From Chiua virens (taxonomy: Eukaryota; Basidiomycota; Agaricomycetes; Boletales; Boletaceae), in NCBI GenBank assembly GCA_019787685.1, contig JAHNUO010000004.1, positions 496,001 through 560,000 of the forward strand: a DNA stretch of 64,000 nt. Direction: 5' to 3'. Positions 51,995 to 63,813 of the stretch are shown piece by piece (within the stretch, counting starts at the first letter, position 1; every line of letters begins with the position of its first letter). The notes beneath the pieces are model-generated. The model was not told where the DNA came from. It saw only the letters and a program-made list of their open reading frames with translations, and ran no database searches. Position numbers and translations under genes: made by a program.

Positions 51995-53450
51995 GAGGGA
52001 GGTCCTTGATGGAGATTAAGGGAGAATCCTCAGGGAGGGAATCTACAGAAGGAAGTTTCTCAGTGTATTTACGAAGTAATTCGATGATGGTTTCATGGGT
52101 GAGGGATGTCACTTTGTTATTGGTCTTTCTATGAGTATCTTCAACCTGAATAAGCATTTTCCATTCCTTGGCAAAGGGGTTCAGAGGCGTGAAGTACGGA
52201 GTGATTTGATTATCAATTGTCGTGTTGCCGATGTGGTCTTGAACAAAAAAGACCTTTGAGGTCATGCAATTCATGAGCCCACTGTCCCTCAGTCCTGCCT
52301 CCCCCCAAGCATGCAAAATGTGTTGATTATTATCTGGTGGGGTAAGAGATGCACCATTGGGGCCAGTAAGGTCATCTGCAGGCTTGTGTATTATTTGGTC
52401 TTCATGAGTCTTCATGACAACAACCTTGTGCAGAAGAGATAATAACATGAATGGTAATGTACCCTGTCAGTTGGTCAGCATATACGGATGAAGAATCTTT
52501 CTTTTTTGTACATACTGTTCCTCTCAGTCTATGAGTCATCTGGCCCAAGCAGACTATGTAATCAAAATTAATAATCATCAATGGTTGAATAATGCCAGTT
52601 CCTCTGAACAGCAAATCATTGGGGCTGATGTCCCTGTGCAAAACTCCTTTCTCTGTGATGAGCTTTAAATGAACTGACCAGTGATTAGTACACAGAGAAT
52701 AGGTCAACACAAGTCATAACTTACTCTCCATTCCATTCATCAACCTGCAAACCAACTCTTTTCTCAATTTAAATGTTGAAAGTGTGTAACCCACTGGTTT
52801 CATCAACAGACGCTGGTGAACATGCAGCACAATCCTCAGATTTGTCACACATTCCCACCTTGCAGACCTGTTACACGAGATACAATCACCATGCCCCTCA
52901 TACTGGACAGTCCAACTGGTGATAAGTTCTAGTATGCCATCCAAACCAGCAATGTGCACGAGGATAGAACTCTCATGGTCAACCCATGCAGCATTGACCC
53001 AGCTATCCTTCACAACATAGTCATTATCTCCCATAGATTCAAGTTGATTGGGAGAGCAAATGTGAAGACAGAGAGTACTACATCCAATAATTCCATTTGA
53101 TGTCCACAGATGCAGACAATGTTGTAGGTGATAATCCCAACAATAACAGTGCCTATAAATTGAGGGCGATTGGAAGGATGAATGGAAGGATAGAAATGCA
53201 GGTTCAGAATTGGATTGAACCCAAGGAGACAACTATCAGCGTAAACAAGGGCGTGGATGACCTAGAAAAACTGTGCAATGTCATAATGGAAATTGATTGG
53301 GGCAGATATTTGACCACCTGAATGGTCAAACTGGTGAACACAAAGATCAAAACAGTAGATGGTGATAATAATAACAAACTGGCACCAGGGTTAAGAGGAT
53401 AATAATATATACAACTTCGTCTGAAGGCTGATAGCAAGCATGACATTGTC
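51995..53450 (-). pseudogene. FunK1-like protein kinase gene, 5' and catalytic part
   Basis: Minus-strand reading gives a fungal-type (FunK1) kinase: HPSNRPQFIGTVIVG-like sequence near 53190, then DNDYVVKDSWVNAAWVDHES (53025-52965), whose VVK lysine would be the ATP-binding residue; RNA-like CVTNLRIVLHVHQRLLMKPV and FKLRKELVCRLMNGME (52850-52735); the catalytic loop GVLHRDISPNDLLF (52652-52611); and IINFDYIVCLG (52570-52540), where Asn stands for the usual Asp-before-Phe-Asp arrangement. The C-lobe continues at 52448-51995 (HILHAWGEAGLRDSG, LNPFAKEWKML) and ends in a tandem peptide repeat of the form DSLPxxSPLxSxKDLPPV. Frame changes near 53030, 52715 and 52450 may be introns or damage. The LTR element at 49028 splits the repeat region. 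FunK1 kinases are expanded in Agaricomycetes. Confidence 0.7.
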
Positions 53451-54920
53451 GCAATCTGAGCTAATCATTATTTCACAAATGGCAAAAGGAGATTTCCAGG
53501 TGATAGCACCATCGCTGGAGCCATTTTGGCAAGAAGCTTCTTTGAGGAGAACAAGATTGGGTTTTCTCTTTCACTGGCATTCCCTGGGGTTGGATTGTAA
53601 TCGTTTTTCTGAGAAAGTTCTGTACCATGAATGCTCACACTGATCCTGTCCTTCATTTATTAATATACAGAGCATATTCAGGAATGTTGCAAAAATGTGC
53701 TCAGGAGATAGCATGGGTGCTTTTCAAGACTTGTTTTCTCCCAAAGTAGTCCTTGTCTCTTGATGAGTCCCTGTCATAAGCACCTCCTCTACATGGGGGA
53801 CTACACTCATCTGTTGATGTCAGGTACAAGTTGTTGACATCAGTGGCAATCTGCTTGGATGAATGATTATGGTGAGCTTTTCCCCAGATATCATGAATCT
53901 CACCTCTGACTGATCACCTTGGATTAGCATGAGACCAGCCATGGGCACATCCATATCCTGTGTGTCAGTGTATGGTAGCCTTGGGTGCATAAAGGCCAGC
54001 TCTAGGGACCATTCAACCTTTTCCACAACATCTTGAGAGCCAAAAACCTTGATATTCCATTTCTTGTTCTTAATATTATAGATTTTCCCCCAGGTGCCTC
54101 TTCTTTCACTTTATTCTTCCCTTTCACATCATTCTTCCCTTTTGCCTGGCGAGGCCACAAACTTTGCCAAGGGGAATTAATAGGTTCATGTTTCTCTCAC
54201 TTCTTCTTTTTCAAGTGCATAAGCTTTTGGTACCATTCACAGACCTTGTTTATTGAGGGAAAGGTTTCAAGGAAGGGAAAGAGACAGGAGGTGAGGCCAG
54301 GCCCTTCAAAGGATACTACCCTCCCTTTGTCAATGATGTAGCCCTGCAACTCTCACTTGATCAGCACATTCATCAAGAGGACCATACAACCATTCAGGGG
54401 GAGGTGCTTGAGCTAAGCTTCTGAAAAAAACTTGGTGTCATCTCAGGGTGAACGTGGGCCATACGACTCCATGGCAACTTTGGTCCATAGTAACTGCATC
54501 TTTAGTATCATATTGGAACTCAGATGTCAACAACATAGTAGTAGGACCTATTTGGAACTAGGGTCAGCTGTGAATGCAACATTTTTGTATTGAGCCTATT
54601 ATCGTCTAGACACTCAGAATTTCACCTGAATATAATGTATTACCTCCCAATTGTGAGTCTTCCCCCAAAAGTACAGCAACAAGGTAATTTACATGAGAGC
54701 ACAGGAGCAAAACCTAGTCTGAATTAGAAGACAATGCATAGAACATTTCTTTGTTCCAGTACTTATTGAGCCAAAATTCTTCCAACAATACATGGCTCTT
54801 GGAAGAGAGTTGGCTATTTGTTGATCTGCCAAATCATGGAACCAAGTTTGCAAGGGACCAAAGTTGACTGAGCTGAATCACATTACCAAAAAATCCCTAT
54901 TAGCCCTTTTCACTCACCAT
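53451..54920. other. No gene recognised
   Basis: A minus-strand open stretch at 54026-53820 (ELAFMHPRLPYTDTQDMDVP) and 53656-53468 could be exons upstream of the kinase, but no kinase-family landmark is seen. The remainder shows only short frames. Confidence 0.35.
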
Positions 54921-54929
54921 ACAAGATGT

Positions 54930-57581
54930 AGCGATGTGATATGATCATGTTTCTGACCTGCCTGAGGAACAATGTCAAATTGATGTATGTATGTGAGGAA
55001 CTGCTTGCTCCACCAGGGTCATTGACCATGAGGTGGTATGGGACAACAAATAACTTGAAGTTCTCCAACATATGTAGTGACCTGGACATGACCTCAGTGA
55101 TAAGAAAATGTAAGGAGTTACTGTGTATGCTCTCCTACCTGAGAGTCCAGATTGCAGCCAGGAATTTTCAGCATCAATGTTGAAGATCACTGCATTGAAG
55201 CGACCATGCTTCCAAGATGTGGATGGTGGGAATGCAATGACTGTTTGTGCAGGTTCCAAGTCACTAGTAAGGTGAAATGGCTTTTGCTGAAGACATAGTG
55301 AGTGCCATACAGCCAGATACATGAAGGAAAGAGGACAATTGTTGGCAAAAAAGCTCCAACCACTGTGTGTGGTGACTTCAACATCTCTTGTGCAAGATAG
55401 TCACCCAGCGCACTGCAGAGATCAGGTATTTGAAATTGTGCAGCAATGTTGTCAATGGTATCTTGTCTAATCTTCGGATCCCTGGCAAGATGTACATATT
55501 GCAACATTATTGTTGATGAAGGTTCATGGGGGAAATAGGATGGATGGAGACGACATGGATGCACCTTTTGCAAAGTCATTTGCTAAAGAACATATGAGTT
55601 GCCTGAGCTTTGCAATCAACTGAAAGAGACAAGTGTCACCATCAATTACCCTTAGCCTTGGCAGGGTCCGATGCTTTGACTTGGGCATGCTCACTATTAT
55701 CATCACCTGTGGTTGTGGTATTCTGGCCATCAATGTAGGAGGGAAGTAGCAAGCTTAAATCTTGAGCATTTCTCAAGGTGATTGAGATACTGGCAGATTT
55801 GGGGCTCTACATTATCATTATTGCTCCTTCATGCCAGATTCTTGATCAGTAATATGTGAGTGTGTTCCATCACGTCGGCTGTCCATTGTGAGAGTGCACC
55901 AGAGTTGCAGATCAAGGGGACTACACTTTGGAGGAGTTTGAGTTTCAGAATATACCAGTTTGCAAGGATCTTCTTCTTTCCCCTTCGTTCACCAGCCTTG
56001 ATTATCTCTGATTTGTGGTCATGAAAAGTCTGTAGGGATGACAAAAGAACTTTGCAGTCTTTGTCATCAAGCTCCAGAGTGTGCAAGGTATGAGAACTCC
56101 AAAAGGGATCAGATTCCAAGCACAACACCAGGAGGGGCTGTACTGGCAATTACTGGGGTGAGGTAGCACTGTATATTTCTCTGTACCTTCCCAGTAACCT
56201 TCTTCAAATGAGAAATCCCCTTGCCGAAATGGCAAAAGCCTGTAACAGGCTGAAGAAACAGAGAAGTGAGAGTCTAACTCTGATGCACCAACAATGTTGA
56301 TCGCCCACTGTACTTCATGGTCCCAGAATCACTTGTGCCATTCATGAAGAGCCTCTGGGGTCAGAAAGTTCAATGGTTCTGACATTCTCCAGGTACAAAA
56401 GAAAGGGTATGCAACACCGTTTAGTTGATACTCCTGGGCGGCTTTGAAGTATTGGTTGATATCATCTGGATCAACATCAATTTTATCGAGCTAGTTCGAT
56501 GTAAAACTTTTTGTGTGTGAGGGGTGTCGATAAGGGTCACCGAACTGTTTGTACATCACCATGGTGACAGCAGATGTCTTTCCACCTACAGCCACAAGCA
56601 TGCAAGTCTCAGGAGTATTGGCAATATGTGAAGCAAGGGGTGTGAACAGAACCGTAAGTTGCCAAGAGGATCATTCATCATGATATCTTCATGAGCTGCC
56701 TCCTTGAGCAGACTTAATACAATGTTGAGGCATTGATGAATAAGTCGATCAGCAAGAACACCCCAAAGGTGTTTAGACTTGTGGATAAACTTTGGAATTG
56801 GAAGGAGTGTGGCAAGAAGGAAAGAATCAGAAGATACATAGCTTGAGGTGAGTCGACATATGGATGTTTGCAAGTCTGATAAGCAGTGGGTGCACACATT
56901 GATCCCCAACCAGTGCAGATATTTTTGTCTTGTCAAAAGACAGTATGACACCAAGGAGCATGGCACCATCAGGTAGCTGATCCTATTAAATCGCTGAGCA
57001 AGTATTGTGATGGAGGAGTAGAAGCGATGTACCTGCATATCCCATGCAATATTCCCTGTCATCCATTTGCTATAGACACAAACAAGGCATTCAGCCATTC
57101 TGTAGACATGCTGGGGAACAAAATCCATCTTGTCATGGAATAAGTTTGCGCAAGATGCGAACAGGTAGTGGAGGTTTGGGTGTCACTCTTCTGAATACTG
57201 ATCCTTTTCAAAATGTTGAAGGAACGACTCATCTACTTGCATAAATACTGTTGCAGCACCAGGGAATGAATCTACACATTCCTGGATAGGGTCCACATCC
57301 ATTCAATCTTCAGAAAGGTTGTCCCTTGGGCTTGATGGACTCCAGTCCCCGAAAGTGGCCAGAGGAGAGAAGTGAGGAGGGAACAGGTTAGTATCTGGAA
57401 GATTCTGCTCAGTGGTGTTAATGTCTTGATCAATGAGCTCGCCGATGTGTATGAGCTGGTCTACCCAGCCATTGCAATAAGAAGTGGTTTGGTTCATGTG
57501 CCACAGAACGGCATTGTTTGATGGTAGGATCCTGCTACAGTTAGGCAGTGTGGCATAGTAGTGCAGCTGACTCCAAGTCAC
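54930..57581 (-). pseudogene. Plavaka-type transposase, copy 1 (internally deleted)
   Basis: Minus-strand reading from 57581: a zinc-finger-like start LPNCSRILPSNNAVLWHMNQ, an acidic stretch, then FASCANLFHDKMDFVPQHVY, where the region normally lying between the N-terminal part and the RNase H-like core is missing. It continues YSKWMTGNIAWDMQ (57060), SSYVSSDSFLLATLLPIPKF (56860-56800), IHQCLNIVLSLLKEAAHEDI and MMNDPLGNLRF (56730-56650), MVMYKQFGDPY (56560-56530), FWDHEVQW-type sequence (56320), LQTFHDHKSEIIKAGERRGK (56030-55970), WTADVMEHTHI (55880-55850), YVHLARDPKIRQDTIDNIA (55500-55445) and SWKHGRFNAVIFNIDAENSW (55210-55155). Plavaka is a CACTA-like family abundant in Agaricomycetes. Stops and frameshifts are frequent, so it is a relic. 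Ends are approximate. Confidence 0.75.
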
Positions 57582-58139
57582 ACAAAGTCACAGGTCATCC
57601 CACATTTCTTCTCTCCCTAAGGTTCAAGATGCCAGATGGTTCTCTGATTTCTACTCCTCTCCCTCCCTCAGAGCATAGCACTGCTCAGCACCAGTTGCCA
57701 AACACAATGCCTACCATGGTACCATCCAATTACCAATCCCTTAACAATCAGCCCTCTCAATCATATCTCAATCCCATACTCACAGTAAGTAATACAGATT
57801 GCACTACATGGTCAGGCATTTGACCTTGAAGAGCAGTCTGCAGGAACCAGTAATTGTATGGTTGAACCTGATGCTTCATATCTTCACTTAGAGGTTGCAT
57901 GTGCTCAACACACCATTTTACGAGCAAAGGTGTATCTGGCTACATGCGAGCTGTCCAAGCAAATATCACACACTTGTCTCAACCATCTCAAGGTCCATCA
58001 CTTTCAGAAAGTATTGGAAAACACAGATGACAACATTGGACAGTGGTATTATACAATTTGTCAATCCGGGCAACCTCTTCATTCTCCTACTGTGTGAGGG
58101 CGATGCAAGTATGGCCTTTGCAGCCATCATAAGTAACTC

Positions 58140-58262
58140 TGACGATTCATATAGCTACTATGAAATCACTATGAGTACTATAACAATACTATGACACTAT
58201 GAACACTATGACTACTATAGAATTACTATGACTTTACTATGAGTACTATGATTACTATGGCA
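58140..58262. repeat. ACTATGA-type short tandem repeat
   Basis: Repeats of CACTATGA, TACTATGA and CTACTATAG across about 120 bp. It borders the readable end of Plavaka copy 2. The stretch 57582-58139 between the two Plavaka copies shows only an unassigned open frame (57858-58097 plus). Confidence 0.8.
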
Positions 58263-58485
58263 AAACCCAAGATTTGCTGATGACCCACAACCATAATGCG
58301 CTATTGCAGGTCGTGGTCAAAGAACAGCCGATGGACATGATGAAGAACCTCCAGCTTGAGAAATCGTGGTGGGTCTGACAGGGGCCAGTCCATCCAGAAT
58401 GCATCAGCAAAGCTGTATTTTGTCTACAGGCTCTACAGGCTCCACAGACCATCCACAGACTCAACAGACCCCACAAACCCCATAG

Positions 58486-59045
58486 ACCCACTACTTTTGA
58501 TTACACTTTTTACTACACTTTTTTCATACACTTTACTACACTTTTACTACACTTTTTACCACACTTTTTTTACTACACTTTTTACTACACTTTTTTCGTA
58601 CACTTTACTACACTTTTTCACTACACTTTTTCATGCACTTTACTACACTTTGACTACACTTTGACTACACTTTCATTACACTTTTTTCACTACACTTTAC
58701 TACACTTTGAACTACACTCTCATTACACTTTTTCACTACACTTTACTACACATTGACTACACTGTCATTACACTGTTTTCACTACACTTTACTACACTTT
58801 GACTACACTTTTCACTACACTTTCTTCACTACACTTTGACTACACTTTGACTACACTTTTGACTACACTTTCTTCACTACACTTTGACTACACTTTGACT
58901 ACACTTTTCACTACACTATTCACTACACTGTTCACTACACTTTTTTCACTACACTTTTCACTACACTTTTTTCATATGCTTCACTATGCTTTTCATTACA
59001 CTTTCACTACACATTTTACTACACTTTGTTCACATACTTTACTGC
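58486..59045. repeat. TACTACACTTT minisatellite
   Basis: Roughly fifty imperfect copies of ACTACACTTT or TTTCACTACACTTTT units in one orientation. All frames across it give meaningless Thr/Leu/Phe repeats. Confidence 0.95.
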
Positions 59046-59175
59046 ATTTGAAGTGTAGTGTAAATTGTAAAAAGTATAGTTAACAAAGTGTAGTCAAAAA
59101 TGTAACAAAATGTGTAGTGACAAGTGTAGCAAAGTGTATGAAAAAAGTATCCTGAAAAGTGTAGTGAAAGTATAC
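59046..59175. repeat. Inverted continuation of the minisatellite
   Basis: Here the same unit appears in reverse orientation (AAGTGTAGTGTAAA, AAAGTGTAGTCAAAA, GTGTAGTGACAAGTGTAG), so the array and this block form an inverted repeat. Confidence 0.85.
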
Positions 59176-60480
59176 CTTGGGACTTGTGCATGCAAGGAGT
59201 CCTTGCTCTGGAGTGTCTGCAATGTGGCTGACAAGTGGAGTATAACAATAGCGCAGCTGTCCAGCTAGGTTACTCATCATGATACCCACTGTAGCTGCTA
59301 TCTTTAAAGGTCCCAGAACAATATCAAGACATTTGTGGAACAAGCAATGGATGAAGGATGGGACTGGAAGAAGTGCCAGAAGGAGATGTCCATGAAGTGA
59401 TCCCTTGCTATGAATGTTAGCATTGATGTTGGCAAGACTGATCAGTAATGGATGTGCTACACAATTTCCAGACATGACGGAAATATTAATTTTGTCAGAG
59501 GATAATATAACACCTAGCAATGTCGAACCAGATGGTAAAGAATCCTGAAGCGGGGGCTCAGAAAAACAGCAAAGTGTTGGTTAATTGTCTTTACCTGTAA
59601 TTCCCAAGTATGTTCACCAGAGAGCCACTCATTGTAAACACAAACAGTACACTCAGCTGTTGACCAGACCTTCCAAGGGACGAAAGAGATATGGCACTTG
59701 AAAAATGGGTGACTGAGCAATGACTGAAGGCATTCAATAGGGTCACAGTAATAGAGCATCACAGGACATTGCATTGGGACTGACATGCAAACTGGAAGTA
59801 ACTTCCAAAGTGGACTGGAGAGTAGCATCTTTGCACACAAATGGAGCTGCTTTGCAGACCCAAATGAGATCAGAAGTGTTTATCTGCCCAAACAATAGCA
59901 TTAGACAAGAGTGGTGCAACTCAGTAGGTACTGACTAGATCAAGCTTCAAAAAGTTATCGATTTCTGCCATGCTCAGACCGGAATGTAAGAGCCAGGAAC
60001 CAACTTGCCAGTTTTCCTGTGAAGCAAAAGGATAGAACAGGTTGTTGCAGTGAAATGGTCCATATTTGTCTGCAAAAAATGCCTGGATAAATATCTTTTC
60101 CCCTGGAAACACACTGGCAGTGCCTGGACATAATTCAACATTTGGAAGGTCATGTGACTCGGAGCCTGTGGCTCTGTCCAAGTCTGGAATGGGGAAATCA
60201 GGTTTGATGTCAGATAAAGTGTCATCAAAACCCTCTTGAATCTGTTCGTTGGAAGTGCAAAAGTGAAAGCCAGAAGGTATATCAGGAGGCAAAGCTTGAG
60301 GTACTTGAGGAGGATGACTATCTTCCAAAGGCAGAAGAGAGCTAAAGAGATCATCAACTTATGGGTTATCAAGTTGCATGAGAGAACCATGAGTATTTGA
60401 AGGTTGATTCATATGCCGGAGAACACTTGTTTTGTTTGTGAATTGCTTGCCACAATCTGGGCAGAAAGAAGTCTTCTGAG

Positions 60481-62230
60481 TGCAAGGGACTCTCTGCTTT
60501 GCCTTCAGCATGGCTCAGTTGAGTTTTGATGTTTACTTTTATGTATGTACCATTCTGAGCTTTCCCATGAGCACAGCAATGTTGCATTGCTTGTTTACAA
60601 AGTACATCATCCCCACCTAACTCACCACATTGACACAATATCCTGACTTTCAGCCATGACCTCAGCTGGCAGAGACAACTGAAAGTATGGGCTTGAGGTG
60701 CATCCCCTTGTTGTCACTTCCATGCTCATTGTGTCTTAGTATGTTTCTGTGTGTTTCACTTTGTGTCTCTGATGGGGGGAATTAACTCCTGCAATGACAA
60801 GACTCTGTCCAGCTTTTGCTCACCATCCAATTCTGTCACAAATCCAACATGTTGCTGTTCCCTTGCCATTCAACTCACTTGTCCTTGATATCACTTCCCT
60901 TGTAGAACTCCTGGCACATCTAGAAACAGATTCTATATGTTTCCTCTGTTTGTCCATATGACTCCAACACCAAGATACTTGAAACACCTATCAATACTAT
61001 GTGTGTGTTGTAGATTGCGGTCAGCACATTGATAGGTAGCTATGGTGGTGGTAATGATCTATTGTTCTTACCACCTGTTCAGGTCAATATTGATAAGCAA
61101 GCACAAGCAGCCAATTAGTCACCTCCCCATGGGAAGTTATGGTCAGGTGTGAACAATTGACATGGTGAAGCAGAGTAAAATGGGCTGATGTAACAGGACC
61201 AGAATAAGTGGAACAGTCAGATAGAAAGAAAAGAGGTGGATGCAAGTATGACTCATCCCAAGGGGTTCTGAGGTTGAAGATGAAGTGTTGGTACTCCCAG
61301 GACTTTTACAACAGATGAAGTACCAAGTAAATCAGGAAAGTGTACATATATGGAGCTGTCTCTCATGGAGATTGACCCGTGAAAAGAAAAACAATGTTCT
61401 GTCAAGGTGGGATAAGGTTTGATCTGTGAATCAATGGACTACCTTTAAAATGTTGTATGATCTGACTATCTGTACCTATTAACCAATTGGATATTTGTCG
61501 ATGACACGGAACTGTCTGAAAAGAACCTAAGAAGGTACAAAATAAAATGGAAATTGGATAAAAAGGGAGTCAATTAGTGTGCATCATGCATTCTTGATCA
61601 AGCAACCCAATTTGGTCAACTTGCATAGAAACATGTAGAAATGAAAAACAAAACATACAAATATGGGTTGGATCCACTTGGATAGACACAGGACCATGAT
61701 GGACAGATAGGACAATCAATATGGGCAATCCAGGCAACCTGTAAACAAAGTGGAAACATGGGTTTATCACCTCAAGGAGCCATTGACTCCTACACCTGAC
61801 AAGGACTTGAATACTGACTGTCCTCAGTCAGTCACATGACACCCGCAAGTGCTGACCTTGAACTGGTGACTGGGATTGGCTGCATATTAAAGCCTTGCAT
61901 TGGCTATCCACTCTTTTAACAAATTTCCTCTCCCCTCAATTCACTACTTATCACTATGTCTCTTATGTACCTTGATGCCATCCTCACATTTGCAGACCCT
62001 CCTGTTGATGAGGTGACTGTCAAGGCTGAGAAGGACCTTGCACAAGGAAAGGATTGGATTTATGGCTGTGGCGCTGGTAATGCCAGATGATAAGGAGGAG
62101 CTGCAAGAAGAACAGGAGGCATGGTGCCAAGAGTGGCAACAGGCTTTGGTACATTGCGAATTTTATAGAGTTGAGTGAGTATTAACCAAATTTGTAGGAG
62201 TATCTGAACACCACCCTTAGCCAGGCTTAA
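60481..62230. other. No gene recognised
   Basis: Intergenic-looking DNA. A minus-strand 66-codon frame at 61570-61770 and scattered shorter frames are not supported by any motif. The minus-strand frame at 60369-60638 partly overlaps the N-terminus of Plavaka copy 2 in another frame and is a shadow there. Confidence 0.4.
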
Positions 62231-63023
62231 GTTGCACAGCATTTCCTGCCACCTCAGCAATGAGACAGTGAAGATGATGCACAAGGCAACCACATTTTTT
62301 CATAGGTGGCAAGGTGAAGTAGCTCAACATGCGGATGCTCTGAGACAGCAAGCTACCTCAGGCAAGGCAACAGGGCCTGGGTCATTCAGATTTGCTTCGC
62401 TTCTGGGTGGTTCAGTTGTAGGGACAGGTAAGACCATTGTTGCTTCAGTTACTTTGCTTGTTAATGGTTCTTTTTAGCAGTCTGCTTGAAAGGTGGCTAT
62501 GGAAAATAGCCTGTGTGACCAGGAGGAGGAGGTAGTTGTGGGTCTGCTCAGTATCCCAGATCAGTATGGTTCATGACCCAGCATGTGAGATGTGTGCTCG
62601 GACTGGCAAGCTATGTGCAGGGATTTTGGGTCACACCTATGATCCTTGCTTCAAAGCCAAGGGCTGGTACAACAAGTCAGGTGGTTGGGGCGTAAAGAGT
62701 GGGCCATTGGTTGAGAGGTGGAAACTAGCAGATCCAAAGGCCAAGGCTGTGGGTATGATCTCTCCTCTCTGATGGCATCAACTCAGCCAATTTGTTTCAT
62801 AGTGTTACCCATTATCAAGGTTACCATCCTGGCTCACAAGGCCATGGTCGATCCTTCACCCACGTCTTCTCCAACACTGGATGCACCCGAGCCACTCTTC
62901 TACAAGTCCAAGCCTGTGTCTCCACTTCCTTTTCAAGATAAGGAGGAAGAAGCAAAGTTGCCAAAGAAGAAATCTAAGACTGGCTTGCCATCTGAGCCTT
63001 ATGATGGAACAGGCAATATCTGA
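62230..63023 (+). CDS. Unnamed plus-strand gene with a cysteine cluster
   Basis: Plus-strand blocks: NETVKMMHKATTFFHRWQGE with VAQHADALRQQATSG (62255-62350), then DPACEMCARTGKLCAGILGH and YDPCFKAKGWYNKSGG (62576-62690), then a Ser/Pro-rich and Lys-rich tail (PTSSPTLDAPEP, EEEAKLPKKKSKTGLPSEP) ending at TGA 63021-63023. The C-x2-C...C...C spacing resembles the cysteine cluster found in many unnamed basidiomycete proteins that are possibly related to Gag or zinc clusters. Frame changes at about 62477 and 62770 could be introns (GTAAGACC at 62428; GTATGATC at 62752). No function is assigned. Confidence 0.4.
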
Positions 63024-63813
63024 CACACTATTCTCTCTCTGGAGGCAAAGTTCCTGTTGACCAGGTCCTTCTTCAAGGAGCTCCAGGTTTTGCCTCAGCC
63101 ATGGAATCATACATTGCTTCACAGCAGGGAGAACTGGATAGGGTAAAGCTGGCATTTGGAATGCCTTGAGTCATTTCTGGCCCATCCCTACTTGTATGAT
63201 AGAGTTGAGTCGATATCCATATCTGGGTCCGTGTCCATGTCCATGTCTGAGTGAGATCCCTAAGTACAAGAACAAGGATTAGAAGAGTAACAAAACAAAA
63301 TGAGTGAAAAGAGATCAAAATGAGTGACACCTGAGCATGGGGTTCCACCCATCTTGTTTTCTTTGGTTGTCTATCACATCTTTGTCTACTTTTGTAACCT
63401 TTATTGTCTATATTGGTTGAAAGTGAATTAGTAAAACTAACACTGGGTCAAAATGTGTGTGTGCCCCATCACATGTTCAAAGACAAAAATCTAGTTCTTA
63501 GTTCATTGGGACAAGAGGGAAAAATGGGTAGATGTCTGTTTTTCTGTTTTTCTGGTTTTTCTTTGTTTATGGGGTTTTTTTTTAATCTTTTTGGTATGAA
63601 TGAGTGGGAATGAGCAAGAAAGTGAAGATTGTGAGTGAGTGTGGTTCTATGGGGTATCATAAGACTCTTTTCTTTTTGCTTGGACATTATTTTTCTTTGA
63701 GATCAAATACATACACCAGACGAAACCTGGGGTGAAATAGAGAGCACTGGACTAAACCCAGGATAGATCAAATATGTATTGGGTGGTATAAGGGAGGTGG
63801 TAACAACAGAAGG
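63024..63813. other. No gene recognised
   Basis: Between the unnamed plus gene and the minus gene entering from the right there are only short frames (63073-63348 and 63469-63687 minus, 63404-63613 plus) with simple T-rich or A-rich sequence at 63530-63600. Confidence 0.4.

Larger units (their letters stand above)
58255..60480 (-). pseudogene. Plavaka-type transposase, copy 2 (interrupted by minisatellite)
   Basis: Minus-strand reading starts near 60480 with FCPDCGKQFTNKTSVLRHMN, a C2H2-like finger, then VFPGEKIFIQAFFADKYGPF, CNNLFYPFASQENWQVGSWL and LHSGLSMAEIDNFLKLDL (60120-59935). After a frame change: PVMLYYCDPIECLQSLLSHP and FKCHISFVPWKVWSTAE (59770-59650), YNEWLSGEHTWELQ (59640-59600), LGVILSSDKINISVMSGNCV and AHPLLISLANIN (59520-59410), SLHGHLLLALLPVPSFI (59400-59345), LGPLKIAATVGIMMSNLAG and HIADTPEQGLLA (59310-59200). 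At about 59175 it runs into the TACTACACTTT repeat. Beyond the repeat the homology resumes with AFWMDWPLSDPPRFLKLEVL and FFDHDLQ (58410-58310). It keeps the central region that copy 1 has lost. An ORF break near 60360 (TAA) marks decay. Confidence 0.75.

Noticed and set aside
58356..59083. ORFs rich in Thr, Leu and Phe
   Set aside because: Direct translation of the TACTACACTTT repeat; the periodic composition explains the open frame.
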